Shown piece after piece: positions 32,807 through 42,290 of a stretch of DNA of 64,000 bases. Positions within the stretch are counted from its first letter, which is position 1, and the number at the start of each line of letters is the position of its first letter. Position numbers and translations under genes: made by a program. Under the pieces are notes generated by a model, which was not told where the DNA came from, made no database searches, and saw only the letters and a program-made list of their open reading frames with translations. The stretch comes from Alloalcanivorax mobilis (GTDB lineage Bacteria; Pseudomonadota; Gammaproteobacteria; Pseudomonadales; Alcanivoracaceae), in contig NZ_NMQZ01000021.1 of the NCBI RefSeq assembly GCF_002864685.1, positions 27,688-91,687 of the forward strand, given 5' to 3'.

Positions 32807-35159
32807 AGGTGCGGCCCCGGCCCTTGAAGTAATAGTCGTCGCTGGCTCGGGCGGCTTGCGAGTAGTACGTGAAGTAATCCTCGTCCATCAGGTTTTCGAT
32901 GCCGACGCTGACGCGGCCCACCGGCAAACGCTGCACCAGAGAGGCATCCACCAGGGTATAGCCGTCGAATTCCAGTTGCGGGTCGTCGAAGTCGCGGCTC
33001 AGGTAATGATTGGCCTGCACGAACGAAGACAGGCCCGCGCTCCAACGGGCATTCCAGCCCAGCGAGATGCGATCCGGGGCAATGTTGATGCCAGTCAGTT
33101 TGGTGTCCACGCGGCCGTCGTTATTGGTGTCCGATTTGCCCTCGGAACGGGAATAGCCGAGACGCAAATCGTGGGCGGCGTTGACGTGCCAGTCGCCGGT
33201 GAATTCAAACCCTTTGATTTCCACTTTTTCCCGATTCACTTTGAACACGCCGTTTTCTTCCACCAGGCGCTCACCGAAATCGGAATCGGATTCGAAGTAG
33301 CTCAGTTCAATGCTCACCGGCTGCCAGTTAAAGCGCACGCCGATCTCCCGGTTATCGGTAACGATGGGACGCAGATCCAGCAAAGTGCCCACGGATTGGC
33401 CGGCGGTCTCGATGCCGCGCAGCACCCGGCCCACATCCGCCATGCCGAAGCCTTCGGAGTAGCTGGTGAACAGCTGCGCCCAGTCGGTGAGCTGATAGGT
33501 CAGGCCCAGGTTGTAGAGGGTCTCATCGAAGTCCGGCGAGCCGCCTTCCACCAGCACCCCGTTATTGGCGGCGACGGTGCGGTAGGAGTCCACGTCCAGT
33601 TTCGCGTACTCGTAGCGCACACCGCCGGACACGGTCAGTTTGCGGGTCACGTTGACGTCGCCCTGGAAGAAGGCGGCGTAATTGACGTAGGTGGTTTCCG
33701 GCACATAGGTGCGGCCGGTCTGAATCAGCTTCTGGCTGGTTTCGTCGCTGAGCACATCGAAGCCGGTGGCGATTGAAAGACGGTCATTGAACAGGCCGCG
33801 ACGTTTGAGCGTGAACTGGCTGCCGGTTTTCTCGGACTCGTTGCGGGTCTGGTCGAACAGCTCGCCCACCGGGGCGATGTCCGGATCTTGGAAAGAGCCA
33901 GAATAGAGCCCACCGAACTGGCCTTCAAAGCGCTGATTGTAGATCTGCGCGTTGATTTCATTACCGAGCCAGTTGCCGTGGGAATAACCGAGCCGGAGGG
34001 TGGTGACGCGGTTGAACGCCGGATCGCCTTCCGGGTCGCCCCGCTGCGCGGTGGTCGGGATGCCCTCGGCGCGGTTACCGGCGACTGGCTCGTAATCGTT
34101 GTGGCCTTCCAGATCGAAGTGGTTGGCGGTGAGCGTGACATTTTGATTGTCGTCCAGCCAGTAACCGAGTTTGAGCAGCAGATCGTAGCTGGTGGAATCC
34201 TGGATCTCGCCGGGGTAGGCGGTGCCGATGACCTGGTCGTTGCCATCGTAGAACACGCCACGCTCCTGGCGGGTGGCGGCGGCGAGAATATCCCAGCGCT
34301 GGGTCTGGCCGGTGAACTGGTAGTTGAGCTTGTGGCCCAGGCCGTCGCGTTGAACGTCGTCGTCGCTGGTCAGGCTGACGGCGGCGTGCTGATGAAAGCC
34401 CTCTTTCTCGGGGCGTTTGGTGATGAAATTAATGATGCCGCCGGTGGCGCCAAGGCCGTGTTCGGCGCTGGCGCCGTAGACCACCTCGATGCGCTCGACC
34501 ATGCTCAGATCAATGGTATAGCTGTCGCGGCCGCCGTCGCGCAGCGGGTTGGATTGTGGCACGCCGTCGATCAGGAACAGCGGCGAGCGGCCACGAAAGC
34601 TCTCGCCGCTGTTGGACAGTTTCTGGCGGCTGGGAGAGAAAGAAGGGATCAGGTTGGCCAGCACCTGGCCGGGATCGTCGGTGATCGCCAACTGACGTTC
34701 GATCTGTTGTTGGGAAATCACGGTGATCTTGCGCGCGCTCTTGCCCGCCACGTTATACCCGCGGGTGGCGGACACCACCACGCCCTCCAATTGATGGTCC
34801 GAAGAACCGGACACCGGCGTGATGCCGGTCAGCCGTACGGTAAGGCGGCCGTTGTCCGGGTTGCGCAGGGTCTGGTAGCGCACTCCAGAGCCGGCCAGCA
34901 GCGCGCTCAGGCCGTCCAGCGCGGTGTATTGACCCTGCAGGGGCGGGCTTCGCAAACCGGCCAGATCCACGTTGCCAATGATCAGATCAAGGCCGGCCTG
35001 ATTGGCATAGTCGAGCAGCGCCTGAGCCAGCGGTTGGCCAGGCAGGCTGATGGTGTGCACCGCCGGCGCCGGGGCGGTCTGGGCGGTGGAGGCAATCGGC
35101 AGCAGCAACAACAGGGCAAGCCAGACGCCGCGGTGGCGACGGGGCAACAGATCAAACAT
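32778..35159 (-). CDS. TonB-dependent outer-membrane receptor with signalling domain (FecA type)
   Basis: A 793-residue receptor. A signal peptide (cleavage near residue 26, STAQ) is followed by a secretin/TonB short N-terminal (STN) signalling domain at about 35-110, the plug domain with VISQQQIERQL and VYGASAEHGLGATGGIINF, and a 22-strand barrel that ends GYQVDF. It would import a ferric siderophore and signal occupancy to the FecR-like protein encoded just upstream. The ligand cannot be named from sequence. A Fur-like box lies 30 bases upstream of the start. Confidence 0.93.
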   Translation of the reverse strand: MFDLLPRRHRGVWLALLLLLPIASTAQTAPAPAVHTISLPGQPLAQALLDYANQAGLDLIIGNVDLAGLRSPPLQGQYTALDGLSALLAGSGVRYQTLRNPDNGRLTVRLTGITPVSGSSDHQLEGVVVSATRGYNVAGKSARKITVISQQQIERQLAITDDPGQVLANLIPSFSPSRQKLSNSGESFRGRSPLFLIDGVPQSNPLRDGGRDSYTIDLSMVERIEVVYGASAEHGLGATGGIINFITKRPEKEGFHQHAAVSLTSDDDVQRDGLGHKLNYQFTGQTQRWDILAAATRQERGVFYDGNDQVIGTAYPGEIQDSTSYDLLLKLGYWLDDNQNVTLTANHFDLEGHNDYEPVAGNRAEGIPTTAQRGDPEGDPAFNRVTTLRLGYSHGNWLGNEINAQIYNQRFEGQFGGLYSGSFQDPDIAPVGELFDQTRNESEKTGSQFTLKRRGLFNDRLSIATGFDVLSDETSQKLIQTGRTYVPETTYVNYAAFFQGDVNVTRKLTVSGGVRYEYAKLDVDSYRTVAANNGVLVEGGSPDFDETLYNLGLTYQLTDWAQLFTSYSEGFGMADVGRVLRGIETAGQSVGTLLDLRPIVTDNREIGVRFNWQPVSIELSYFESDSDFGERLVEENGVFKVNREKVEIKGFEFTGDWHVNAAHDLRLGYSRSEGKSDTNNDGRVDTKLTGINIAPDRISLGWNARWSAGLSSFVQANHYLSRDFDDPQLEFDGYTLVDASLVQRLPVGRVSVGIENLMDEDYFTYYSQAARASDDYYFKGRGRTFTLGYQVDF

Positions 35160-35188
35160 CCAAAAGGTTCCTTTCCGTCATTTTAGTG

Positions 35189-35207
35189 ATAATGATTTTC
35201 GTTCCCG
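35189..35207. promoter_or_regulatory. Fur-like box at the receptor gene
   Basis: GATAATGATTTTCGTTCCC matches the 19-base Fur consensus (GATAATGATAATCATTATC) at 14 positions, including the first nine in a row. It stands 30 bases before the receptor start, in the gap between fecR- and fecA-like genes, so the receptor seems to have its own iron-controlled promoter. Confidence 0.65.
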
Positions 35208-35288
35208 AGGTATGACGGATGGCGCCGCCGATCCGGTAAATTTTCTTCGTGGTGTTTGTCGGCGCCGGCGGTTGGGTCGGTGAATGGC

Positions 35289-36245
35289 TCAGTAAAGCAA
35301 GGTGACGCCGGGCAGTCTCAGGCTGCTCAGCCCCTGGCTGCGCGCCAGTTCGGTGATGCCGCTGTCGAGATTGTCCAGGTGCAACAGGGCGTTCACCGGA
35401 ATCTCGTGGGCGGGCGGATTCAGCAGAATCACCCGGCCGGGCGTGAAGTCGTTGATGCGTGCCAGAGCGTCGGCCAGCGGCGTAGCGGTGAACATCAGCA
35501 CGCCGCCGGCCCAGGCGGCGGCCCGGGCCGGGTCGCCGGGCAGCGGCAGGATGCCATGCCGTGGGCTGAGCCGGGCGCTCTGGCCGGCGCCCAGGCGCTG
35601 CTCGCGCCGGCCCGGGCCGGGGCCGGCGAGGCGCACTTGCACGCTGTGCTCGAGCACGCCGACCCGCGGGCTTTGATCGCGGCGTACCCAGAATCGGGTA
35701 CCCAGGGCGGTCACGCTGGCCTCGCCAGTGTCGACCAGGAACGGGCGTGGCTCATTGGCGGTGACGGCGGCGGGGTGGAACAGCGCTTCGCCGCGCAGCA
35801 GCGCCACCACGCGGGCGTCGGGCCGGTAGCGCACGGCGATGGCGCTGCCGGGGGCGAGCACGATGCCGCTGCCGTCGGCCAGGGTCACAGGGCGCACGGC
35901 GTTTTCGGAAAGGTAGTCGGCCTGGGCGTTGTTCCACCACGTGGGCGCCCGCAGGCCGGCGATCACCAGTATCAGGGCCAGCGCCAGGGCGCCGGCCAGA
36001 CGCGGCGCGGTCAGCCGCCAGCGGGGCCGGGCGGGCGCGGGCAAAGTAACGGTGGTGCCGGTGAGGCCGGCGGCCAGCTCCCAGGTCATTTCCGCCTCGG
36101 CGAGGGCTTCACCGTGGGCCGCATTGGCCGCCAGCCAGCGCCGCAAGGCGCGTTGCTGGCGAGCGCTCAGCGGCGCTTGCCGTTGGCGCAGCACCCATTG
36201 GCTGGCGCGGCGCCGTTGCGCTGGGGTGGTGGTGGTTTCAATCAT
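35289..36245 (-). CDS. FecR-family anti-sigma/sigma regulator
   Basis: A 318-residue inner-membrane protein. The N-terminal cytoplasmic domain (RRASQWVLRQRQAPLSARQQ, RRWLAANAAHGEALAEAE) binds the sigma factor; one membrane helix lies at about residues 85-105 (LALALILVIAGL); the periplasmic FecR domain follows with DGSGIVLAPGSAIAVRY and ALGTRFWVR. It relays the receptor signal across the membrane. I chose the ATG at 36245, which overlaps the sigma gene's stop as ATGATTGA, over a TTG at 36263. Confidence 0.9.
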   Translation of the reverse strand: MIETTTTPAQRRRASQWVLRQRQAPLSARQQRALRRWLAANAAHGEALAEAEMTWELAAGLTGTTVTLPAPARPRWRLTAPRLAGALALALILVIAGLRAPTWWNNAQADYLSENAVRPVTLADGSGIVLAPGSAIAVRYRPDARVVALLRGEALFHPAAVTANEPRPFLVDTGEASVTALGTRFWVRRDQSPRVGVLEHSVQVRLAGPGPGRREQRLGAGQSARLSPRHGILPLPGDPARAAAWAGGVLMFTATPLADALARINDFTPGRVILLNPPAHEIPVNALLHLDNLDSGITELARSQGLSSLRLPGVTLLY

Positions 36246-36744
36246 GCGGGTTGGTCTGATCAATCAAATAACGCAGGGCCAGTGCCAGGTGCTTTTGCAC
36301 CGAACTGGAAGAGATATTCAAATGGCGAGCGGCGCTGTCGTAGGTGTGCTCTTGAAGACGGCAGAGCAGGAAGACCTGACGCGAGCGCTCCGGCAATCGC
36401 TGCAGGGCCGCCTCCAGGGTAGCCATTTTGCGCTGTGCTTCGTAGAGCAGATCCGGGCGCGCGGCGTCGTCCACCAGGCTGCCGAGGGTATCGTCGTCGA
36501 GCTCACCGGTGCGCCAGGTTTCGTGGCGGCGGCGATAATCCACCAGCAAACGGCCGGCCAGAGTGTAGAGATAGGGCAGCGGGTGGGTAATGGTCTGCTG
36601 ACGGCTCTGTTTGATCAGACGCGCGAAGCATTCCTGGGTGAGATCGGCGCTCAACTCCTCGTCCCCGGTCCTGAGAAAGAGATAGCGATGGACCTTTTTG
36701 GCGTATTCCGCGTACAGATGCTGCGGGTCGGAGCGGGATGTCAT
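36238..36744 (-). CDS. FecI-type ECF sigma factor
   Basis: A 168-residue extracytoplasmic-function sigma factor. Region 2 includes YAKKVHRYLFLRTGD and ADLTQECFARL; region 4 is ERSRQVFLLCRLQEHTYD with the helix-turn-helix AARHLNISSSSVQKHL. It would direct RNA polymerase to the receptor promoter when the siderophore is bound outside. The ATG at 36744 begins a normal family N-terminus; a TTG at 36774 would lie inside the Fur-like box region. It is the first gene of the set. Confidence 0.92.
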   Translation of the reverse strand: MTSRSDPQHLYAEYAKKVHRYLFLRTGDEELSADLTQECFARLIKQSRQQTITHPLPYLYTLAGRLLVDYRRRHETWRTGELDDDTLGSLVDDAARPDLLYEAQRKMATLEAALQRLPERSRQVFLLCRLQEHTYDSAARHLNISSSSVQKHLALALRYLIDQTNPHD

Positions 36745-36776
36745 GGCGGCCACGGGCAGCGGACAGGTGGCCAATT

Positions 36777-36795
36777 GTTATTGATTCTTATTATT
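36777..36795. promoter_or_regulatory. Fur-like box at the sigma-factor gene
   Basis: On the minus strand AATAATAAGAATCAATAAC matches the 19-base Fur consensus at 14 positions. It is centred about 40 bases upstream of the sigma-factor ATG, as expected for iron repression of fecI-type genes. Confidence 0.6.
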
Positions 36796-36857
36796 AAGTC
36801 CAGGAGGGATCACGGGCGGCGGGCCGGGTGGCCCGCCGCGTTGCGCCGTGGCCGGGG

Positions 36858-37811
36858 CTATTCGTCCCAGAGATTGGCCACGGTGTAGCCGCTGTCGGGC
36901 AGCGCCCAGGTGGCGCCGTCCACGTAGCGGCGGTGGCGTTCCAGATCCGCCAGGGCGGCGATGTCGTTATCGTTGAGCGCAAGGTCGGCGGCGGCCAGGT
37001 TTTGCTTCATGCGCTCCGGGTTCACCGACTTGGGAATCGCCGCGGTGCCCCGTTGCAGTGCCCAGGCCAGCAGCACCTGTGCCGGGCTGGCCTGGTGGGC
37101 GTCCGCGATCCGCTGAACGGTGGCGTCCTCCAGCAAAACCGGCTCGTCGTCGGCTTTCATGCCGGCGGGCCGGTCCGATGAGCCGAGCGGCGAGTAGGCG
37201 GTAACGTGGATGCCCACTTGTTGGCAGAACTCCAGCATGGCGTTCTGTTGCAGGTAGGGATGAAGCTCGATCTGGTTCATCGCCGGTTTGATGCGGGCGC
37301 TGTCGATCAGACGGCGCAGCTTGGCGACGCTGAAATTGGACACGCCGATATGCCGGGCCAGGCCCGCGTCCACCAGCTGTTCCATGCCGCCCCAGGTGTC
37401 GGCCACCGGCAGTTGCTCCAGGGCGATCAGATCGGCGCCGCTTTTCGGGAACACGGCGTCTTTCTTCTGCGCCACCGGCCAGTGCATCAGGTACAGGTCC
37501 AGGTAATCCAACCGCAGGTTGGCCAGGGTCTCCCGCAGCGCCGGTTGCACGTCTTCGGGGGCATGCGCGTTGTTCCACAGTTTGGAGGTGATCCACAGCT
37601 GTTCGCGGCGCACGGCGCCGCCACTGATGGCTTCTTCCAGGGCCTGGCCCACTTCCGCTTCATTGCCGTAGATATGGGCGCAGTCGATATGGCGGTAGCC
37701 CAGGCTGATGGCCGCCTTGACCGCTTCGTAGACCTCGCCGGGTTTGGATTTCCAGGTGCCCAGACCCAGCATGGGCAGAGTATCGCCGTTGGCAAAATCG
37801 AGTGTGCGCAT
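36858..37811 (-). CDS. aldo/keto reductase
   Basis: A 317-residue NADPH-dependent reductase with the TIM-barrel pattern of the AKR superfamily. Motifs: LGLGTWKS near residue 15, HIDCAHIYGNE near 41 (catalytic Asp and Tyr), ITSKLWN near 74 (Lys), LYLMHWPV near 107 (His), then GVSNFSVAKL and PKSVNPERMKQN for cofactor binding. It resembles 2,5-diketogluconate reductase and aldehyde reductases. Start at 37811 is chosen for AAAGGA and the conserved MRTLDFANG start. It is monocistronic. Confidence 0.93.
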   Translation of the reverse strand: MRTLDFANGDTLPMLGLGTWKSKPGEVYEAVKAAISLGYRHIDCAHIYGNEAEVGQALEEAISGGAVRREQLWITSKLWNNAHAPEDVQPALRETLANLRLDYLDLYLMHWPVAQKKDAVFPKSGADLIALEQLPVADTWGGMEQLVDAGLARHIGVSNFSVAKLRRLIDSARIKPAMNQIELHPYLQQNAMLEFCQQVGIHVTAYSPLGSSDRPAGMKADDEPVLLEDATVQRIADAHQASPAQVLLAWALQRGTAAIPKSVNPERMKQNLAAADLALNDNDIAALADLERHRRYVDGATWALPDSGYTVANLWDE

Positions 37812-38005
37812 GATGTGTCCTTTCCGGTTCAGGGGGCGGGATATTGACAGCTGTGTCGGCACCATAGCGCAATCGTGCGTTGTGCTGAACGGCGAATGCG
37901 CGGCAAAGCTTGCCCGATTCCGCGATTCTGACCGCTGGCGAAAATGGGGCGCCGGGGGTGGCGGCCGCCCCGTAGCGGGGCGGCGGAAAAGGCGGATTTT
38001 CCCGG

Positions 38006-39091
38006 TTATGACTCCATTTGGTGCGTCTTGACGGTGTTCTGCTCAAGGGCGGTGCGCTTCTCGCCGGCGACGAGGTCCCATTCGATCACGCCATACCAGC
38101 CCAGCCCCCGGTAGGTTTCGTAGCCGGGGGTCAGGGCGAAAGCGACCAGGCGATTGTTGTTCACGTAATAGCCGCGCTCCCGGTCGCCGGTTTTGAGCGG
38201 ATACGCATCGCCCAGCTCGCCCTTGCCGGTGGAGTCAGCGATGATGCGGTGTTCCGCGTCCAGCAGCATGACCCGGCACTGGGCGCGCTCTTCGTCGCTG
38301 AGGCCGACGCCGCGAACCACATCGCCGGCCTGCGGAGTCCAGTCGAAGAAAATTCCGAGCACGCCGGTGCGGGCGCCATGCTGTTCGCCGTTGGCGCGGA
38401 TCGCGGTGGCGTAGGTGGCCACGGCGGCATCGCCGAGGGCGGCGTTGCGGGTCACGTCGGCGACCGTGAATTCGTCGCCGCTGGTGGTTTGCATGGCCTG
38501 GCGGAACCAGGCGCTGCGCGACACATCCAGCCCGGCGACGTTGGGGTAGCGGTCCGGTCGGCCGTTGGCCACCACCCGGCCTTGCGCGTCGGTGATCCAA
38601 AGATCCAGGTACACGGTGTAGGAGCGCAGAATGGTGGCCAGGCGGGAGCTGGCGAAGTCCGCCCGTTGCGCATCGTCCGGTTGCTCGGCGGCCGCCACCA
38701 CGGCGGAGTCGGTGGCCCACCAGCGCACATCGCAGGAGCGTTCGAACAGGTTGCGGTCGATGATCTCAATGGCGTTCAGGGACAGATCGGTCAGCCGCTG
38801 GCCGCGAAAATCGATCATCATCTTGCCGCCGACTTCCTCGATCTGCCGGGTGTGCGCCTCGACCGCCTCGCGAAAATCGGCGGCGATGTGGTTGATCTCA
38901 GTGGACACACTCCCGATTTCCTCGGCCACCACGCCAAAGGCGGCGCCCGCCACGCCGGCGCGGGCGGCCTCGATGCGCGCGTTGAGCGCGAGGATCTTGG
39001 TGGTGGTCATGATCGCTTCGATGGCGCCCACTTTGTCCCGTGTGATGCTGGAAATGTCGTAGGCCAGTTTCAGAATGGTGTTATCTTGCAT
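38006..39091 (-). CDS. soluble MCP-like protein: N-terminal signalling hairpin, C-terminal Cache-like sensor
   Basis: A 361-residue protein with no signal peptide or membrane helix. Residues about 25-90 carry the methyl-accepting chemotaxis core LNARIEAARAG and AFGVVAEEIG. The following 230 residues form a Cache-like sensor with LDLWITDAQGRVVAN, SRSAWFRQAM and a late GVIEWDLVAGEK. Classical receptors have the opposite order and two membrane helices. The ATG at 39091 has AGGAG 7 bases before it. A role in cytoplasmic sensing is likely, but coupling to CheA/CheW is unproven because the signalling hairpin is very short. Confidence 0.78.
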   Translation of the reverse strand: MQDNTILKLAYDISSITRDKVGAIEAIMTTTKILALNARIEAARAGVAGAAFGVVAEEIGSVSTEINHIAADFREAVEAHTRQIEEVGGKMMIDFRGQRLTDLSLNAIEIIDRNLFERSCDVRWWATDSAVVAAAEQPDDAQRADFASSRLATILRSYTVYLDLWITDAQGRVVANGRPDRYPNVAGLDVSRSAWFRQAMQTTSGDEFTVADVTRNAALGDAAVATYATAIRANGEQHGARTGVLGIFFDWTPQAGDVVRGVGLSDEERAQCRVMLLDAEHRIIADSTGKGELGDAYPLKTGDRERGYYVNNNRLVAFALTPGYETYRGLGWYGVIEWDLVAGEKRTALEQNTVKTHQMES

Positions 39092-39425
39092 GCGCGTACT
39101 CCTGGTCATGCTGGCTGTCAGGCGACGGGGCCGGCCCGGCATCCGGGAAGGCGCTCTACTCCCATCTACGAAGATATGCCTAGCAAAAAGCGCGCCGGGG
39201 CGCACATCGGGTGATTCGCGCGCAATAAGTGAAAATATCCGTTGACTCCAGCACCGGGGGGCCTAAACTGGCTTCAGCTTGAAAGTACGCCGTATATTTA
39301 TGAACTCACATTTCGATGTCCTCTCTGTAGTCCTCGTCCTGTTCTTCATAAGTAATAGCACCACTTCCAGCACAAACGGCTCGCTTTCGGGCCACCATTA
39401 CTCTTGAAATAGCAGGATAGATACT
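39092..39425 (+). promoter_or_regulatory. cold-shock gene promoter and long 5' leader
   Basis: TTGACT (39242-39247) and TAAACT (39264-39269) with a 16-base spacer form a good sigma-70 promoter. Transcription would start near 39277 and give a leader of about 150 bases, as in cspA-type genes whose leaders change shape with temperature. The leader is much richer in A+T than its surroundings. Upstream of the promoter lies only the end region of the MCP-like gene's own leader. Confidence 0.65.
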
Positions 39426-39632
39426 ATGTCTACTACTACCGGCACCGTTAAGTGGTTCAACGAAGCAAAAGGTTTTGGTTTCATCGAGCAAGAAGGCGGC
39501 CCTGACGTTTTCGCTCACTTCAGCGCCATCTCTGGCTCTGGCTTCAAAACCCTGACCGAAGGTCAGCGCGTACAGTTCACCGTGACCCAGGGCCAGAAAG
39601 GTCCCCAGGCCGAGAACATCGTCGCGATCTGA
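39426..39632 (+). CDS. cold-shock protein, CspA family
   Basis: A 68-residue single OB-fold protein that binds single-stranded RNA and [20 protein letters not shown] holds RNP1, and DVFAHFSAI holds RNP2; the end QAENIVAI is standard. Codon choice is that of a highly expressed gene. A strong terminator follows, so the message is monocistronic. Which csp paralogue it represents cannot be told. Confidence 0.97.
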   Translation: MSTTTGTVKWFNEAKGFGFIEQEGGPDVFAHFSAISGSGFKTLTEGQRVQFTVTQGQKGPQAENIVAI

Positions 39633-39674
39633 TTATGGATCACGAAGGCCTTGCCGCTTAGCGGTGAGGCCGAA

Positions 39675-39711
39675 GAAAAAAGGCGGCGCCTCCGGGCGTC
39701 GCCTTTTTTTT
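39675..39711 (+). terminator. Rho-independent terminator of the cold-shock gene
   Basis: A-run, then GGCGGCGCC, loop TCCG, GGCGTCGCC and eight T residues. The stem has one G-T pair. It stands 43 bases after the stop codon. Confidence 0.93.
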
Positions 39712-39899
39712 GTTCTTTGAGAAGCGAAAAAGCCCCGGCTACAGCGTCGCGTGGGAGCAGGCCGTGGCAGCGACGTCTTTTGGCTGAACGGGATGGTGTT
39801 TTGCGCCGCACCTGATGGTTTTGGCGTCCGGCGTGGAGGGCACAATCAGGCCCGTCGCTGGCTGGGCCCGCTCCTGCAAAGACAATGTTTGACCGCCGC

Positions 39900-41915
39900 C
39901 TAGCGATCGGCCGCCCAACTGCCCCGCGCCAGGGCCTCCACGCTGGCGACCGCGTCCGCGTCGACATTTTCCGGGTGCGCTGGCTCCAGCGGATCAAAGT
40001 GGAAGATGTACAGACGCGACACGAACTCCTCCACCGGCAAGGACGATTCGCCGAAGCGTTCTCCGAAGCCTTCGGTGGCGACCTTGACGCCGTTGCCCAG
40101 ATCCTGGCCGCCATCGTTGTTGGGATTGTAGAAAAACACCCGCATGTCGTTGTTCTGATCCAGAGTGACGCGCTGAATGGTGATGGCGTGCCAGCCCACG
40201 AAACGGGCGGCGCTGTCGGTGACCGCCAGGCCCGCCGGTTGCGGATGAATCAGCGGCTGGTTGCCGTTATAGAGCGGATGGTAGCTGGCGTAGAAATGCC
40301 TGACGAAGGCGTCGTAATGGTTGAGCGCGCCGGTTTCCAGATCCACCGCCAACTGGAAGCCGCGCCCCACCCACCAGCCATGAAACTCGGGATTGATCCA
40401 GCGGTGGGGATCGTCGTCGCGGCCGGCGCAGAGCGCGCCCATGGCGTGGTAAATACGATCCAGATGAGGCACCAGCACCGCCGACACCGCGTCCACATCC
40501 ATGGGCGCTGAGGGGCTCACGGCGCCTTCGGCCAGTTCCCGGGAAGAGAGCCGCTGGCCTTCGAAGTGCATCACCAAATCATCATCGCGAGCCGCCCAGG
40601 CAATCATCTGCAGCAGATAATCCGGATCGTTGTAGGCCCACATGGAGATGGCCCGGGCCGATTGGCAGGTCGGGTTGTTGCCCTGACCGACGCCGAACGG
40701 CACGCCCAGCACACCCAGCACCGCGGCCAGAAGGTGCACGTTGGCGGGCTGCCCGGTGCCGGCGGCCAGCTCGATGGCGGCGCGGGCCGGCTCGCACAGT
40801 GCCAGGTCGAGCTGGCGCCACAGCGCCGGCGCCACCGGTGGCGCGAACAGCACGCCGCGCTCCAGCATCAGCGCCAGCCCGTACACCGCCTGGGGCGTTT
40901 CGGGGTAGACCGCGCCGTGGATCAGGGCATGCACCAGCTCCTGATAACAGGCCAGAGCGTCGCGGCCGGTGGGGCTCAGGCCGAGCGCCACCGGTAACAG
41001 ATCCTGAGCGTGCTCAAGCGCGAAACGCATGAACACCGGGTGGTAAGCGGACACCAGGCCGGTGTCGTGCATGGCCCGCGCGAAGCCCCCGGCTTCCTGC
41101 TGCAGGGCGGGGCCGTCCATGCCGGCCAGCCGCTCCTGATACACCGCCAGGCCCGGGTCTTCGATGGAGGCCTGGGTGGGCCCGAACAGGGCGCTGATCA
41201 GGCGGTCCGCGCCACGGCTGCTGGTGACCGCGATGTCCGGGTCGTACAGGCAGGCGGCGATCTGCGAAATCATCGCTTTGATGTGGTCCACGCGGATCGG
41301 TCTCTGGGCGAGGATGCGCCAGATCTCGCCCATCAGGCGATCCAGAATATTGTCGTAGCCGATGTGGGTGACCAGCAGTTGCAACACCCGGCGTACCCCT
41401 TCGGCCATGCGCCCCAGCCGTACCCGGGTGGCCTCGCCGCCGCCGATGTCGAACAGCAAATCAAGGTTCAGCGCCAGCACCTGGGAGAGGTAATGATGGG
41501 CTTGTTCGCCGGAGAGCGTGGCGTGGCTATGGCGTTGTTCGGCCAGCGCCAGCAGGCGCAATTCGCTCAGGCATTCCAGGGTGACTTCGTCGGTGGAGCC
41601 CAGGCGCAGGGTTTGCACGGTAATGTCGGCTTGAAGAATTTCCGGGTGCGCCCAGTCGGTGCCGTCGAAAACGCCGGCTTGCTCCAGCTGTTGGGCGCGC
41701 TCGAACAAACTCGCCGGGCCGTCCGGCTGGCATAGCAAACGGCTGGCCAATTGCAGCACCTTGCCGATGTGGCTCGGCTTCGAAAACGAGCGTGCCTGAG
41801 CCAGGCCGCGCAGCGCTGTGTCGAACCTGTCGATGAGGTCCGCGAGCGGATGCGATTGCGCACCCGGTTGAGAGCCTGATTGCGAATCCGGCTGATTGAC
41901 GTCGCGGATGGTCAT
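39900..41915 (-). CDS. unknown 671-residue protein with papain-like Gln-Cys-His-Asn pattern
   Basis: A large soluble protein that I cannot place by name. Residues 1-400 are mainly helical. From 400 on the pattern resembles papain-like enzymes: Gln411 and Cys417 in VGQGNNPTCQSARAISMW (the six-residue distance equals papain Gln19-Cys25), His576 in RFVGWHAITI and Asn597 in VFFYNPNNDGGQ. This suggests a cysteine peptidase, transglutaminase or amidase. No signal peptide is visible. GGGGAAG precedes the ATG. It is divergent from an ATP-grasp ligase gene 375 bases away, and such enzymes form amide bonds, so the two may act on the same product. Confidence 0.6.
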   Translation of the reverse strand: MTIRDVNQPDSQSGSQPGAQSHPLADLIDRFDTALRGLAQARSFSKPSHIGKVLQLASRLLCQPDGPASLFERAQQLEQAGVFDGTDWAHPEILQADITVQTLRLGSTDEVTLECLSELRLLALAEQRHSHATLSGEQAHHYLSQVLALNLDLLFDIGGGEATRVRLGRMAEGVRRVLQLLVTHIGYDNILDRLMGEIWRILAQRPIRVDHIKAMISQIAACLYDPDIAVTSSRGADRLISALFGPTQASIEDPGLAVYQERLAGMDGPALQQEAGGFARAMHDTGLVSAYHPVFMRFALEHAQDLLPVALGLSPTGRDALACYQELVHALIHGAVYPETPQAVYGLALMLERGVLFAPPVAPALWRQLDLALCEPARAAIELAAGTGQPANVHLLAAVLGVLGVPFGVGQGNNPTCQSARAISMWAYNDPDYLLQMIAWAARDDDLVMHFEGQRLSSRELAEGAVSPSAPMDVDAVSAVLVPHLDRIYHAMGALCAGRDDDPHRWINPEFHGWWVGRGFQLAVDLETGALNHYDAFVRHFYASYHPLYNGNQPLIHPQPAGLAVTDSAARFVGWHAITIQRVTLDQNNDMRVFFYNPNNDGGQDLGNGVKVATEGFGERFGESSLPVEEFVSRLYIFHFDPLEPAHPENVDADAVASVEALARGSWAADR

Positions 41916-42290
41916 AACTTCCCCGGTGATGGCTTCCCGCCGAACGCGCCGACGGCCGCATGCGTCACCATCATACCCCAGCGGCGCGAGGAATCCGTCG
42001 CCGCCGGGCCTTCTCGTGCCGATGACGTGCGATTCTGTTAAACTGATCGCTGCTGATTTCCATTCTTTCGGCCCACAAGGCCGCTCAAACCGGGAATTAA
42101 ATCCGGTTTTCGCCCGATTTTCACGGCTTCATCCGGGGGCTCTCAAAACACCCCGTGCCGGTATCGTTTGCCGGTGTCACAAGGTCTTTTCATACCGTGC
42201 CAGTCCCGTTGTCATCCGGCGTGGGCTGTCCGTTCCCGCCGCGCGGCGCTCAGCCCGCCGCCGGTTCATCGCACCACCAAGGAGATGATC
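41916..42290. other. divergent promoter region of the papain-like and ATP-grasp genes
   Basis: This 375-base gap holds a stem with arms AAACCGG (42087-42093) and CCGGTTT (42103-42109) and a 9-base AT loop, centrally placed between the two genes. TTAAAC and other AT-rich strings lie near 42035-42065. No gene is apparent. Confidence 0.45.

Noticed and set aside
33888..35186. 432-codon plus-strand open frame
   Set aside because: It is antisense to the TonB receptor gene, whose domains are all recognisable.
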